Of a DNA stretch of 64,000 bases, positions 9,395-18,882 are shown in pieces (the first letter of the stretch is position 1; every line of letters begins with the position of its first letter). This DNA is from Carpediemonas membranifera. Its lineage: Eukaryota > Fornicata. Where the stretch lies: NCBI GenBank assembly GCA_019828565.1, contig JAHDYR010000006.1, positions 186,001-250,000 of the forward strand, given 5' to 3'. The notes under the pieces were generated by a model. That model saw nothing but the letters and a program-made list of their open reading frames with translations, had not been told where the DNA came from and did not search any database. The position numbers and the translations under genes were made by a program.

Positions 9395-11143
9395 TCACCC
9401 AACTTCCACAGTCTGCGCCCGCTTACCCCGCCCCCTGCCCCGCGCCGCCTTCCGCTTCCCCGGCCGTGGGCTGGGTTCATCCACGGGCACCTCGACGGGC
9501 ACGTACTCGTCGTCGTCCCCGGGCTTGAGCGTGGGCTTCGTAGGCTTCTGCTCCGTGACCCCGCCCTCTGGCTCGAGTAGCACAACATCGTCGTCGTCCT
9601 CCGCCTCGACCTCCTCCGCTGCTGCCGCCGCAATCCGCGCCATGTCTCCAGCCGTTTCAGCCAAAAACTCGGGGGTGAGCTTGCTGATTGCGTGGGCGAT
9701 CACTGTTCGCATCCAGTACGGCTCGACGTCCGGGGAAAACCAGAGGTCCCATTTGGCCTGCTGGATGTCCTTCCTTCGCTTAATGATGTCAAGCGGGTGA
9801 TGTACGTTGCCGTAGTCGATGTCTGGACACTCGAAGTTGATGAAATAGTGGATAAAGAGCAGTACAAACAGTCCACAATCCGTCACGTTGTTCTGCTTAG
9901 GCATGGTGCTGACGTTAAAGTGCGGGAATGAATACAAGTTCATGAAGTCCACCCTAGGGTCGCCCTTAGCCATCCTCCACTCCTCCTGCAGGTACTGCCG
10001 CATTGCAGGGAAGGCCCGTGTCTTGTTGCCACCGATTGAATCCAGGTAGAGCAGGCAGGGCCCAAACTGGGATGAGTTGTCCCCAGCAACACGGCCGCCC
10101 GGGACCGGCTGGAACTCTGGCCAGGGCCCGAACATGGGGCCGGGGACATCCTCCTTCTTCTTGGCGGCAGGCTTCTTGGTCACCCGTTTGGGTCGTCCCA
10201 GGGGTGTCATCTCCTGCACCTCCTCCACTGGCGGCTCGGGCAGTGGCGCGGGCTTGGGCTTGAGTGGTTTTCCCCGCCTGGCATTGCCCTTCGGCTTGGT
10301 CTCCTCCACCGGCACAGGCTCAGGCGCTGGATCGGGTTCAGGAACTGGAACTGGGTCAGGCAGGGGCTGGGTCGTGTCCTCGTCATCGTCTCCGTCCAGG
10401 TCGAACACGGTGGCGCTCGCCTCATCCGCCTGGGCCCGCGCCTTCTCAGCCTCCGCCTCGGCTCTCATCGCCTCCTCCGCCTTCACTTCCTCGTCCGTCT
10501 TGGTGGGGGGCACGTCTCCCGGCCTGACCACGATGAGGAGGGACCAGTGGTGGGCCTGGTGCACGGGCACGATGAGGAGCTTCTTGGTGAATACATCTTC
10601 GCTCTTGGCCCATCGCTTGACAGACTCGTAGTCGAACTGAGTGCCGGATTTGTGGCTCAGCTTGGTGTAGAAGTAGGTAGAGAACATGTGGACTGACTGG
10701 CGCTCCTCCTCGGTGAGGATCGCCAGGGTCAGATACTTGATGTAGAACTCAATGAGCGAGTCATCGAGCTCCCCGCCGTTCTTGAGACGGGCAAGGTCGC
10801 CCTTGGTCAAAGATACGGCACTGCGCTTGGCGTGTAGCGGGTAGCGACAGATCCTGAAGGACTGGTCGTTGGTGAGAGCCGAATGTTTCGCACAACATGC
10901 CTCTACCTCGTTGTTGATGGCCTTGAGCTCCTGTGTGATGGTATAATGAGGTGTACAAACGCTGCCTAGGCTTCGTTGCTCCAGATCCTGGAACACCTCT
11001 TCGTATGGACGGTACGGCGGCTGATATGACGATTCGTCCACGGAAAATGGAATTTTTTGGAACGATTTGGCTAATGAGGGGTAGTAAAGAGGATCTTTGT
11101 TCGTATTTCTGGCTGTTTTGCCTCCCGCTTTGGTTTTGCCCAT
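9395..11143 (-). CDS. SUMO-specific protease, Ulp1/SENP family (C48), split catalytic domain
   Basis: This 582-residue cysteine protease has the complete C48 catalytic set: His199 (HQAHHWSLLIV), Asp368 (YLDSIGG), Gln417 (MPKQNNVTDCGLF) and Cys423. It would process or remove SUMO (or a related modifier) in the nucleus. About 150 residues of low-complexity sequence (Glu/Ala helix, Pro-Glu-Pro-Val tract, Lys/Pro-rich segment; ~208-358) are inserted between the catalytic His and Asp. Insertions inside the protease domain are a hallmark of the SENP6/SENP7/Ulp2 branch. The C-terminus has an acidic patch and a Gly/Arg/Lys-rich basic tail (GKRKAARGRGRGKR), probably for nuclear targeting. SAR1 lies 85 bp upstream on the same strand. 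Confidence 0.92.
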   Translation of the reverse strand: MGKTKAGGKTARNTNKDPLYYPSLAKSFQKIPFSVDESSYQPPYRPYEEVFQDLEQRSLGSVCTPHYTITQELKAINNEVEACCAKHSALTNDQSFRICRYPLHAKRSAVSLTKGDLARLKNGGELDDSLIEFYIKYLTLAILTEEERQSVHMFSTYFYTKLSHKSGTQFDYESVKRWAKSEDVFTKKLLIVPVHQAHHWSLLIVVRPGDVPPTKTDEEVKAEEAMRAEAEAEKARAQADEASATVFDLDGDDDEDTTQPLPDPVPVPEPDPAPEPVPVEETKPKGNARRGKPLKPKPAPLPEPPVEEVQEMTPLGRPKRVTKKPAAKKKEDVPGPMFGPWPEFQPVPGGRVAGDNSSQFGPCLLYLDSIGGNKTRAFPAMRQYLQEEWRMAKGDPRVDFMNLYSFPHFNVSTMPKQNNVTDCGLFVLLFIHYFINFECPDIDYGNVHHPLDIIKRRKDIQQAKWDLWFSPDVEPYWMRTVIAHAISKLTPEFLAETAGDMARIAAAAAEEVEAEDDDDVVLLEPEGGVTEQKPTKPTLKPGDDDEYVPVEVPVDEPSPRPGKRKAARGRGRGKRAQTVEVG

Positions 11144-11227
11144 CGCAGCGATTTGAAGACTTCAGCACAAAATGCACCACCACAACTCGGACAGAGTCTT
11201 AGCAGCGTTCTTTTGTTTATTTTGGGT

Positions 11228-11806
11228 TTAGAGGTACTGTCCGATCCATCTGAAGCCCTCGGCATAGCCAGTCTTGCGCAGGATAGAGCACATGAAGACC
11301 TCGATGGGGCGGGTCGTGCCGAGCTCCTCCTTGGTCGCGTGCTTGCCAGTCGTGTGGATGTTGATCATCTGCATAAACTGGGGCTCGGAGCAGGCGTCGG
11401 GCCGGTCGATCTTGTTGCCAAGGATAGCGAAGGGCACGCCAGCCAGTTCTTCGGACTCAAGCAGCTCGCGAAGAGCATCCGCAGATTCTTGCATACGCTC
11501 GTGATCAGCAGCGTCCACGATATAGATAACAGCGTCGCACTTGGCATAGTAGTCCTGCCAAATGCGACGGGCCTCCTTGTGTCCTCCGAGGTCGAAGGCA
11601 GAGAAGGTGATCTTGCCCATGCGGATCTCCTCATTAGTAGGGTGCAGGGTCGGTTGATGCTGCACAAGCTTTCCGTCCTTCAGCATATGAAGGAGAGTTG
11701 TCTTGCCTGCGTTATCAAGGCCAAGGAAGACCAGTTTCGCCTTTTTGTTGTAGAGCCCAAGATATGAAAGCATGTTGAGGAACCAGTTTGTGAAGCTGAA
11801 GACCAT
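11228..11806 (-). CDS. SAR1: Small GTPase SAR1 (COPII coat initiation)
   Basis: This 192-residue protein is full length for SAR1. It has the amphipathic N-terminal helix (MVFSFTNWFLNMLSYLGL) that inserts into ER membrane, the P-loop GLDNAGKTT (29-37), switch I with TLHPTNEE, switch II DLGGHKEARRIW (72-83), NKID and the C-terminal SILRKTGYAEGFRWIGQYL. HPTNEE and the lack of a myristoylation glycine separate SAR1 from ARF. It recruits Sec23/24 for ER exit. The presence of COPE and an ArfGAP elsewhere in the window shows a conventional ER-Golgi coat set. The stop codon is TAA, with further TAAA sequences just downstream. Confidence 0.98.
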   Translation of the reverse strand: MVFSFTNWFLNMLSYLGLYNKKAKLVFLGLDNAGKTTLLHMLKDGKLVQHQPTLHPTNEEIRMGKITFSAFDLGGHKEARRIWQDYYAKCDAVIYIVDAADHERMQESADALRELLESEELAGVPFAILGNKIDRPDACSEPQFMQMINIHTTGKHATKEELGTTRPIEVFMCSILRKTGYAEGFRWIGQYL

Positions 11807-12272
11807 CTGTCAAGTATTCAACAAAGACCCTGCCTGCACATAAAATGCTCGACATCAATTGATTACCGCGGCTCAGGTGATGGAGTTCTTCATTGATTAA
11901 CCAATCAACAATCTGAATGCGTCTCGAGAGTTCTTCTATTCCGGTCCTGCGTCATGCACTTAGTCAACCACGTCGAGGAGTACTCTGCGAGTGAGAGGGC
12001 GCGTAGTTGCGCCGACACGACTCCGGCGCGAGAAGCGCGGACCCAAAATTCGGTCGCTCGATTTTGGCGCGGAGTCGCCAAGTCAAGAACAGAAGCTCGA
12101 AAACACGAGTTTACTTCATGCGTACCAGCACGGCCCGGTCCGGACCCGAACCGAGCGAACATTCGATCAGTTTGAGCCTCAAACGGCCAGTAAATGTTCT
12201 ACCCCTCATTGGTTTTACCTGCATGCAGGGTTAGAAGGGATGCCGTTGGCATCGGGAAAAACGAGATGGAAT
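11807..12272. other. 466-bp intergenic stretch with an imperfect hairpin
   Basis: No gene could be supported between SAR1 and glutamyl-tRNA synthetase. The middle (about 12017-12082) forms a long imperfect inverted repeat: CGACTCC with GGAGTCG as outer arms, and CCAAAAT with ATTTTGG as inner arms. This could be a structured RNA or a processing signal. The remainder, from 12083 to the GluRS stop, shows no repeat or motif. Short open frames here lack protein-like composition. Confidence 0.4.
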
Positions 12273-14351
12273 TTACTCCTTGCGGCCGTCAGGGATGAGA
12301 TGAAGCACAGGGCCAACCTCAGTCACCTCGTCCACGTAACAGAAGCCCTTGCGCTCGATCTGGATGATGTCACCCTTCTTCACACCGGCAAACTGCTTGG
12401 GATCAATGAAGATGGTGCGCGCCACCTTCGACTCGGGGTTAAGGAAGTCAGCGGGATCATCGCCGTCTTCGGGGATCTTCTTGGTCACGAGATGACCGAA
12501 CTTGATCATGGTGGCCGGCTGGGTGGCAGCTTCCTTGGCCAGCCAGGTGATCTTAGCAGTGCCCTTGAAGTCGGTGTCCTCCAGCGTCAGCCGGGCCTTC
12601 ACGCCGGTCTCGGAGATCTCCTCGATGACGATGTTTCCCCAATCCATCAAGGTGACCTTCTCGCCAACCTTGAATGAGGTGGCATCCGCCTTGTCAATGA
12701 CGACAGTTGGGCCCATGAGCACGGACTTCTCGCCCACAGCGGGGTTCTTCTTGTGAAGGGGGCGGGACTCGGTCACAGTCGAGTCAACGTTGGTCAAAGT
12801 CAAATCTACCATATCCGACTCAATTCCGACGAATCTAGGGGCGATGGGGTCGATGATCTTCTTGTTGAGCACCCACAGTTTCTCCCACTCCATGTAGTTG
12901 GAGTTGCGACTCTGGCCCTGTGAGACAACGAACTCGCGAAGGGCCTGCACCGTGAGACCGCGTCTGATGATGCCCTGGACGGTGGGGAATCGAGGGTCCC
13001 ACCAACCGTCGACGATCCCGTCATCTACAAACTTCTGGAGCTTGCGCTTTGACAGGACAGTGTTGACGAGGTTCATGCGGCTGAACTCAACGACCTTGGC
13101 GCATCTGAGGCCGAGTGCCTGGGCGATCCACTGGTACTGCTCGTTCCTGTCCTGGAACTCAAGTGTCCTCAGGGCGTGTGTGACTCCCTCGATGGAGTCA
13201 ACAATAGGCACGGCGAGGTCGTACGTCGGGTAGATCAGGTACTTGGTGCCGGTGCGGTGATGGGCCTGGCCGGAGTAGCGGTAGAGGACGGGATCGCGCA
13301 TGGTGCCGTTGGGGGACTTCATGTCGATCTTGGCGCGGAGGACGCAGGTTTGGTCGGCGCCCGTCTTCATGGCCTCCCACATCTCGAGGTTCTTCTCGAC
13401 ACTGTTGGCACGGCAAGCAGACTCGATGCCCTCGAGACGCTGGTCGCGCATGGTGTTAACGTCCGAGTTATCGACGTACGCGTTGCCTTCGCGGATCATT
13501 TTCTCCGCGCACTGCATGATGTAATCAAAGTGGTCAGACGTGTAGGACATCGAGGACCATGTAATACCGAGCGTCTTGAGGTCACGCTGGATGTTATCGA
13601 CGAACTCGATGTTCTCCTTCGTCGGGTTGGTGTCATCGAGACGGAAGAGCATCTTCCCCTTGTAAATCTCGGCAACATAGTGGTTAAGCATGGCCGCCTT
13701 GACGTGGCCGATGTGAAGATAGCCCGACGGCTCGGGTGGGAAGCGGGTGACGACCTCGCCCATCTTGCCGTCGGCCAGGCCGAAGGAAGCGGCGGTGCCC
13801 TGGACGCCAGTCTTCTTACCGACCTTAGCCTGCGCCTTCTTGGCCGACTCAGAGACGGGCTTGGTCATGCCGCTGCGCTTGAACGTGGCAATGCCCTGGG
13901 AGATGAGCTTGGTGCCCTTGACGAGCTCAGTCTGGGTGGCCATGAAGGCGAGGTAGCGCGAAATATTGGGGAACGCGGCATCGGCGGTGAGACTGGAGGC
14001 AAGGATGACATCAGCGATGGTCATGCGGCCGTCGAGGAGGAACGGGCGGAAGAGAAGGTGGCCGTCGATGATCTTGGCGTGCTCAGCGGGGTTGCCGAGA
14101 GCGAGAGCAATCCAGCGCTCGCAAAGAGCCTTGGAAGTGGCATCGGTGGGCATGAGAGCGCACTTGAATGTGGTGAGGAGGTATGTGATGATGTCCTTCT
14201 CGCCAATGAGGGTGAGGTCGTCGGAAACCTTGAGAGAGACTTCCTTGACGTCCTTGGAGACAACAGCCTCGCACTTGGGGGCCTTGGTGATGGCCTGGAG
14301 AACAGCAGCCACAGCGAGGGGCTTTTGAGTATCAGCAAAGGAGAGCTGCAT
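12273..14351 (-). CDS. Glutamyl-tRNA synthetase, cytosolic
   Basis: This 692-residue class I aminoacyl-tRNA synthetase charges tRNA-Glu. An N-terminal GST-like region of ~190 residues is followed by the catalytic domain, starting at VTRFPPEPSGYLHIGHVKAAM with the HIGH motif. Next come FRLDDTNPTKE, the glutamate-specific TYDLAVPIVDSIEGVTHALRT, and LSKRKL as the KMSKS equivalent. The C-terminal part is the beta-barrel anticodon-binding domain of the eukaryotic/archaeal GluRS-GlnRS group. GluRS rather than GlnRS is indicated by overall form; GlnRS is the close alternative. ATG 14351 (MQLSFADTQKPL) begins the GST-like domain; a longer frame to 14477 is probably leader sequence. It diverges from the tubulin fusion across a 272-bp shared promoter region. 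Confidence 0.92.
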   Translation of the reverse strand: MQLSFADTQKPLAVAAVLQAITKAPKCEAVVSKDVKEVSLKVSDDLTLIGEKDIITYLLTTFKCALMPTDATSKALCERWIALALGNPAEHAKIIDGHLLFRPFLLDGRMTIADVILASSLTADAAFPNISRYLAFMATQTELVKGTKLISQGIATFKRSGMTKPVSESAKKAQAKVGKKTGVQGTAASFGLADGKMGEVVTRFPPEPSGYLHIGHVKAAMLNHYVAEIYKGKMLFRLDDTNPTKENIEFVDNIQRDLKTLGITWSSMSYTSDHFDYIMQCAEKMIREGNAYVDNSDVNTMRDQRLEGIESACRANSVEKNLEMWEAMKTGADQTCVLRAKIDMKSPNGTMRDPVLYRYSGQAHHRTGTKYLIYPTYDLAVPIVDSIEGVTHALRTLEFQDRNEQYQWIAQALGLRCAKVVEFSRMNLVNTVLSKRKLQKFVDDGIVDGWWDPRFPTVQGIIRRGLTVQALREFVVSQGQSRNSNYMEWEKLWVLNKKIIDPIAPRFVGIESDMVDLTLTNVDSTVTESRPLHKKNPAVGEKSVLMGPTVVIDKADATSFKVGEKVTLMDWGNIVIEEISETGVKARLTLEDTDFKGTAKITWLAKEAATQPATMIKFGHLVTKKIPEDGDDPADFLNPESKVARTIFIDPKQFAGVKKGDIIQIERKGFCYVDEVTEVGPVLHLIPDGRKE

Positions 14352-14623
14352 GCCGAATGGGCACAGTCGATTCGGAGTCGATCCAGCAACACTGGAGAAT
14401 GGAGCTGGTTGAGCACCTAATGGCATAACCGTACCACTGCAGCGGCCAATGACCTTCCTGTGCATCCTAGCGCTCAATACTGAGCCCGACCCCGTTCGTA
14501 AAACTCAGCCACTCAGAGCTGCTGTAAGCACTTGAACAGCGTCACTACCCAGCACTACCAGCAGTGCCAGTTGCTTTCGAAGCACAGCCGACTCGGACAA
14601 TTCTGCGCAATGATCACAACGAC

Positions 14624-17600
14624 ATGCCTGGTGCTGTACTAAGCATAGCTATTGGCCAATGTGGCATCCAAGTAGGCACAATGTACATGCGGTACATACT
14701 GAAACATCTTAGTGGCGATCTGCGCGAGAAGCACATTTTTATGCAGAAGGAGCCGTCCACAGGCTCAATGTGCGCTCGATTCATGCTTATTGACACCGAA
14801 CCAAACGTTATAGCGCAAGTAGACGCAGATGAGGAGCTATCACAGCTCATTCCCCGAAGAAATCGCTTTGCCCTCAGCGATGACGGCGCGGGCAACAACT
14901 GGGCCATCGGCTTCCAGCGCTACGGCACCGAATACGCCAAGACGCACAACAACACCCACCCAGTCATCAAGCGCGTCCGCACGCTCGCCATGGATGGCGT
15001 GGCCGCCGTAGTCGTCTTCACATCCCTGTCGGGCGGAACGGGCAGTGGGCTCGGGTCATACCTCGTGGCCGCGATCAAGACAGAGATCCTAGCATCCCTC
15101 CTAGGGGTCAGGCTGGTCTCTGTGGCCGTCCGGGGAGAGGAGGTGGTGACAGGCCCGATCAATCAGTTGATGGCCGCTGCTACCATTGCCCAGCATGTAG
15201 ATACGTGTATACTATGCGATAACGCCTCCATACAGGCCCAGCTGACCCACGTCCAGGGTCATGGTCTCGACCGCACCTCTGAGGCAGGCAGGGGCTATGA
15301 CGAGGAGAACGGACTGATCGCCCAAGCGGTGGGTGAGATCGCACTCGCCAGTGCCCAACCAGGGAGCGCCTGCATGGATTGGGGCGACCTCCTCGTCCAC
15401 CGCATCGTCTCGGTCGGGTCCGTCGCTATTGACACCAGAGTCGACGCGAGCAGAGCTGTCGCGGCAGAGCTGGCCGGGCTGTGGCGCCACCACTCGTTCG
15501 AACTGGGGTCCGGTGGCCAGCACACCATCCACTCGGGCGTGGTCGTTTGCCGTGGCCCGGTCCCGCTGTTTAACTCGGTGGAAGAAGCCATCGCAAAACC
15601 TCCCACCACGCTCAGGCGCAGGTTCGACTCAGCAGCTCGACTCCCCATTCGAGTTTTTCACGTCGAGTCGGCCGAGTCATCAAGAAATGTGCTCACCCAT
15701 GTGACAAACTACGCGTCACTCGGCGAATACATCGAATCTAGTCTTATCGCCCAAGTTGACAGGTACCAGCGCGGCCCAAAGATTGGTGGCTGTTCACCAA
15801 TGATATCAAACTATGTACGCGAGAAAGAGGACTTCGAGGCAGACATCGAGGAGGCCAAACGCGCCCTCCGCCGCATCACCCACATTGCAGACAAGACATC
15901 ACTGCCCCAGACCACTCCGCCCGAGCTGACCGACGCCATGCCACCGCACCCGCGACCTGTGGCCCAACCTGGGTCGCCCGTGCAGTATTTCGTGCTCATC
16001 GGGCAGTGCGGAAACCAGCTTGGGCGATCAATCTTGTCGACACTGTTTGCCTCGCATTTCGACACGGGCGAAACAGCCCATGAATTTTTCTGGAGGACGG
16101 AGGAAGGTGAACTCCGACCCTGGGCGGTTGGCGTGGATCTAGACTCAAGAATCCAGGAATCTAGCAAATATTGTGCAGATTTCCCAGATGCTGTCCGAAT
16201 GTCTCATTTGTTCACAGTAGGTGGTGGTGCTGGTACGAATTGGCGCGACGGGTTTGATGCAATCAGCAGGGGTCCAGTCAGTGTCGCCGACTCTGTCGTC
16301 CGAGCAATCAAAGGCGACCTCGTCACGGCCGGCCGCACTCTCCGGCGTCTGGTGTTCGTCCACTCCACCGGCGGCGGCACAGGCTCAGGTGGAAGTAGTG
16401 TTCTCCTCCGCCGACTGTCGGCCGAGTTCCCCCAGGCCATGGTTCTCGACGTCGCGGTCGTCCCCGACGCTGACGAGTGGGGCGGCGCAGACCCTAGGCC
16501 GTGGGTCAACTCCCTGCTCGCACTCAGTTGTGTGGGGCGGTACAGCGACCATGCACTGGCCATGACGAACGGCGGGATCGCAGAGGAGCTGAGATTTGCT
16601 GGATCTACCGGATCTAGACTCAGTCTTGACGCAATCAACGCTGCAATGGCCCACCACGTTGTGCACGCCATCCTTTCCCTGTCTAGAATCGAGCCGGCTG
16701 TCGGTACTCCCTTTATCTCAGCCCACGACCTCGGTGGTGACGCCATCACCCCCCTCACCCCAGGCCAAGTCGTGCGGGAGCCGGGCATGAGAGGGTCGTG
16801 GCACACCCTGACGGCCTCTGCCGAGTCGATTGTCGAGACCCTCGCAGCCAGCGGCAGAAGTCTACAAGAAGCGGTACTTACACTTTGCGGCCCTCCCCCC
16901 AAGTTCGGGTGGCTCCTGGATACTCCGCCGGACGATGACATGGGCCCACGCCAGGCCCGCTTTTGTGCTGCACTGCAGGCTGTCCAACGGCGCGGGTTGA
17001 CCCCCCTGGTCTCGGGGCACAGGGTCGGGTTCGAGTTGTCAGGCCGGGTGATTGTCTCGGGCTTGTCGGAGTCGGTGGCTGCTGCTCTGAGGAAGGCATG
17101 CGAGATTGTGAGCAGCAACTGGTCGGAGCTGCTGGCGACTAAGTTTGACTCTGAAGCAGTCGCTGCCGCCCTTGCAACAGTCAGCCTGATTTTGAGTAAT
17201 TCAACGTTCGACCAGACGGAGAACATTCGATGGAGGATCATGACCTCACTAAAGCTCGATGCCCTCCAGGGAATCAAGCCAAGTGACCCGGACACCGTGA
17301 CTGCCACCTGGGACAGCCTACCAAACCTAGAGCCTGACGCGGCAGAGAAGCTCGCAAGTATACTAGACGGGGCAATCCAGCGCAGTTTAGAGCGATGGGA
17401 TGGCCGGCATGCACTCACGATCCAGCCCCCCCGCGCCCCGCCAGACCCCGAGGAGCCAACGGACGTCTATGTCCGGTGTACGGCGAGCGATGCTGAAGTC
17501 AGCTTCACCATGGAGATGTTCGACACGGGCCTCGTACCGCTGGTTAAGGCCTACCGCCTAGCCCCGCAGAATAATCCGATGGCGCTCAGAGAGAAGTTGG

Positions 17601-17704
17601 GGTGGACGTTCTTGACGAAGGAGGGCTTTGAATGGATGAAGGCGGCGTACTGCGAGAGCAGAGAGTCGGTGGGTTCGTACTACGTCGAGGAGAAGAGGCA
17701 GTAA
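14624..17704 (+). CDS. Tandem tubulin fusion: delta-like then epsilon-like
   Basis: One uninterrupted frame of 1026 residues encodes two whole tubulin/FtsZ folds. The first has GQCG (11-14), LIDTEPNVI (55-63), GNNWAIGFQRYG (90-101) and the GTP loop SGGTGSGLGSY (136-146), ending near ~415. A Pro-rich linker (~420-453) follows. The second has IGQCGNQLG (459-467), VDLDSRI (504-510), GGAGTNWRDGF (534-544) and GGGTGSG (583-589), running to 1026. The first half is closest to delta tubulin (EPxVI, DWGDLL, VVVCRG). The second resembles epsilon (FVHSTGGGTGSG, a LSAEFP-type helix, SLDAINAAM). These assignments are by eye. Delta and epsilon tubulin act together in centriole triplet stability. ATG 14624 fits the tubulin N-terminus; the frame is open from 14564. 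The C-terminal tail is not acidic. Confidence 0.85.
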   Translation: MPGAVLSIAIGQCGIQVGTMYMRYILKHLSGDLREKHIFMQKEPSTGSMCARFMLIDTEPNVIAQVDADEELSQLIPRRNRFALSDDGAGNNWAIGFQRYGTEYAKTHNNTHPVIKRVRTLAMDGVAAVVVFTSLSGGTGSGLGSYLVAAIKTEILASLLGVRLVSVAVRGEEVVTGPINQLMAAATIAQHVDTCILCDNASIQAQLTHVQGHGLDRTSEAGRGYDEENGLIAQAVGEIALASAQPGSACMDWGDLLVHRIVSVGSVAIDTRVDASRAVAAELAGLWRHHSFELGSGGQHTIHSGVVVCRGPVPLFNSVEEAIAKPPTTLRRRFDSAARLPIRVFHVESAESSRNVLTHVTNYASLGEYIESSLIAQVDRYQRGPKIGGCSPMISNYVREKEDFEADIEEAKRALRRITHIADKTSLPQTTPPELTDAMPPHPRPVAQPGSPVQYFVLIGQCGNQLGRSILSTLFASHFDTGETAHEFFWRTEEGELRPWAVGVDLDSRIQESSKYCADFPDAVRMSHLFTVGGGAGTNWRDGFDAISRGPVSVADSVVRAIKGDLVTAGRTLRRLVFVHSTGGGTGSGGSSVLLRRLSAEFPQAMVLDVAVVPDADEWGGADPRPWVNSLLALSCVGRYSDHALAMTNGGIAEELRFAGSTGSRLSLDAINAAMAHHVVHAILSLSRIEPAVGTPFISAHDLGGDAITPLTPGQVVREPGMRGSWHTLTASAESIVETLAASGRSLQEAVLTLCGPPPKFGWLLDTPPDDDMGPRQARFCAALQAVQRRGLTPLVSGHRVGFELSGRVIVSGLSESVAAALRKACEIVSSNWSELLATKFDSEAVAAALATVSLILSNSTFDQTENIRWRIMTSLKLDALQGIKPSDPDTVTATWDSLPNLEPDAAEKLASILDGAIQRSLERWDGRHALTIQPPRAPPDPEEPTDVYVRCTASDAEVSFTMEMFDTGLVPLVKAYRLAPQNNPMALREKLGWTFLTKEGFEWMKAAYCESRESVGSYYVEEKRQ

Positions 17705-18572
17705 ACGTTCAGCACTGTTTTAAACCTTTATTCCGCACTCTGACTGACTGTGATTCGGCAGCATACCCGGCTTGCTTGATTGACTGACGCGGGGAGGATC
17801 CATCAGGACTTGAATCCACGACCGCCCGCTGGGTTGGGGCGTGGGCGCACTCTCAATGAAAATGAAAACGAGCGAGCTTCTGGAGCGCCGCCGAGTCGAT
17901 CCTGAATCGAATCAGGTGAATTGACTACGTCATTTCCACTGATTTCCAATGGTCCACGGGAGGCCGGCATCGGCGGATATTAGGGTAACACCGTAAACTC
18001 AATTTATATACGCTCCCGTAAACAGCAGCAAAACCGCGCCCCGCGCGCCATGAAGTGACTTGTTAAGCCTGGTTAGATGGCTTTTCGTAAACTGCGCGAC
18101 CCAACTGTCACGACGGATGCTGCTTGGCGATCGCACGCGTTGAGTCATCACGCCATCAAGCGGCCAAGGTTCAACCTGATCCTGCCTCTCGACCTTGAAG
18201 GTGGGCATCACAGTCGGTCTCTGGGCCGGGATTCAAAGCTATTGACTCCCGTGCTGATGGTAATTTGGACCGAGTCGGGCTGGGACTACTGATTCTCACT
18301 CAGTATCGATATGGATGACAATTACATGGCGGAACGGGTTCTGGAAAAAAAGAAGACGCTTCCGTACTTTCTGTTGTGCAATAAACATGGCTGCCTCTCG
18401 TCATGACCAGCTCGGCCCTACCCGTGACCAGCCGTGTCTTCACGCTCGATATGCTTCATGGCCCCTGGCTCTCCCTGCATTCTCAGCTCGGGCGATGTCA
18501 ACTGATTTATGTGGGCGGCATAGGGCATGACGGCTGTGGCCTGATTCTGCGCAAATTATTCTGCACAAAACG
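17705..18572. other. 868-bp gap: contains one dispersed repeat, no supported gene
   Basis: Apart from the 87-bp repeat at 17995-18081, no gene can be supported. A minus-strand T-arm-like stretch near 17805-17830 lacks the other tRNA elements. A 31-codon frame from ATG 18311 (MDDNYMAERVLEKKK) looks protein-like but ends at once. The final ~160 bp lead into LSM7 and presumably hold its promoter. Confidence 0.5.
17995..18081 (-). repeat. 87-bp dispersed repeat, copy 1
   Basis: Read on the minus strand this is the same as 36267-36353 with only three mismatches over 87 bases. The shared sequence starts GCCATCTAACCAGGCTTAAC, has a GC-rich core (GCGCGGGGCGCGG) and ends with an AT-rich TATAAATTGAGTTT. 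Flanking bases are not alike, so the boundaries are sharp. The copies are 18.3 kb apart, in opposite orientation. No coding function is apparent. Confidence 0.9.
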
Positions 18573-18882
18573 ATGCAGCAGTCGGATTGTGCGATCAACT
18601 TTGCGTCCTACGTGGACAAGGCGGTGCTTATCAAGTGCTCTGGTGGCCGAAAGAGTTCGTTCAGTCTTTATTTCTCACCTAGTTTCAGGCGTTGTGAAGT
18701 CATTCGATGATTTGTCTAATGTCGTCCTCCAGGACGCTGATGAGCTCATTGACACCACGAGTGCTGATGGTGAGGTCTCTACCAGACACCGAAAGCTCGG
18801 CGTTGTCGTCATCCGCGGCCAAACTATCACGGACGTCTGCCCCGCCCACCTCAAGCCCGTAGCCGGCTGGCCCACAGGTTAG
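18573..18882 (+). CDS. LSM7: U6/decapping-complex protein LSM7, one intron
   Basis: Exons 18573-18654 and 18683-18882 give a 93-residue Sm-fold protein. Sm1 motif: FASYVDKAVLIKCSGGRKISGVV...DDLSNVVLQDADE. Sm2 motif: KLGVVVIRGQTITDVCP. The long loop between the motifs (DTTSADGEVSTRHR), the KxxGGR core and the ending AGWP point to LSM7, a subunit of the LSM2-8 ring on U6 snRNA and the LSM1-7 ring of mRNA decay. Splicing at GTTCGT...CTCACCTAG restores GGRKISGVVKSFDDL with exactly the family spacing; using the later TTTCAG would lose two residues. The same strand was also open without splicing in another frame, but that frame has no domain. A TAAATA sequence follows the stop by ~33 bp. Confidence 0.9.
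18655..18682 (+). other. 28-nt spliceosomal intron in LSM7
   Basis: The intron begins GTTCGT and ends CTCACCTAG. It is the shortest in the window. Its placement is fixed by the Sm1 motif, since splicing gives ...GGRK-I-S-G-VVK. An AG five bases further on would break the alignment. Confidence 0.88.

Noticed and set aside
17795-17860. tRNA-like T-arm on the minus strand (GATTCAAGTC)
   Set aside because: T-stem pairing is poor and no D-arm or matching acceptor stem is found.
18311-18406. 31-codon frame MDDNYMAERVLEKKK..., faintly chromodomain-like
   Set aside because: Too short, and no downstream exon could be joined with proper splice signals.
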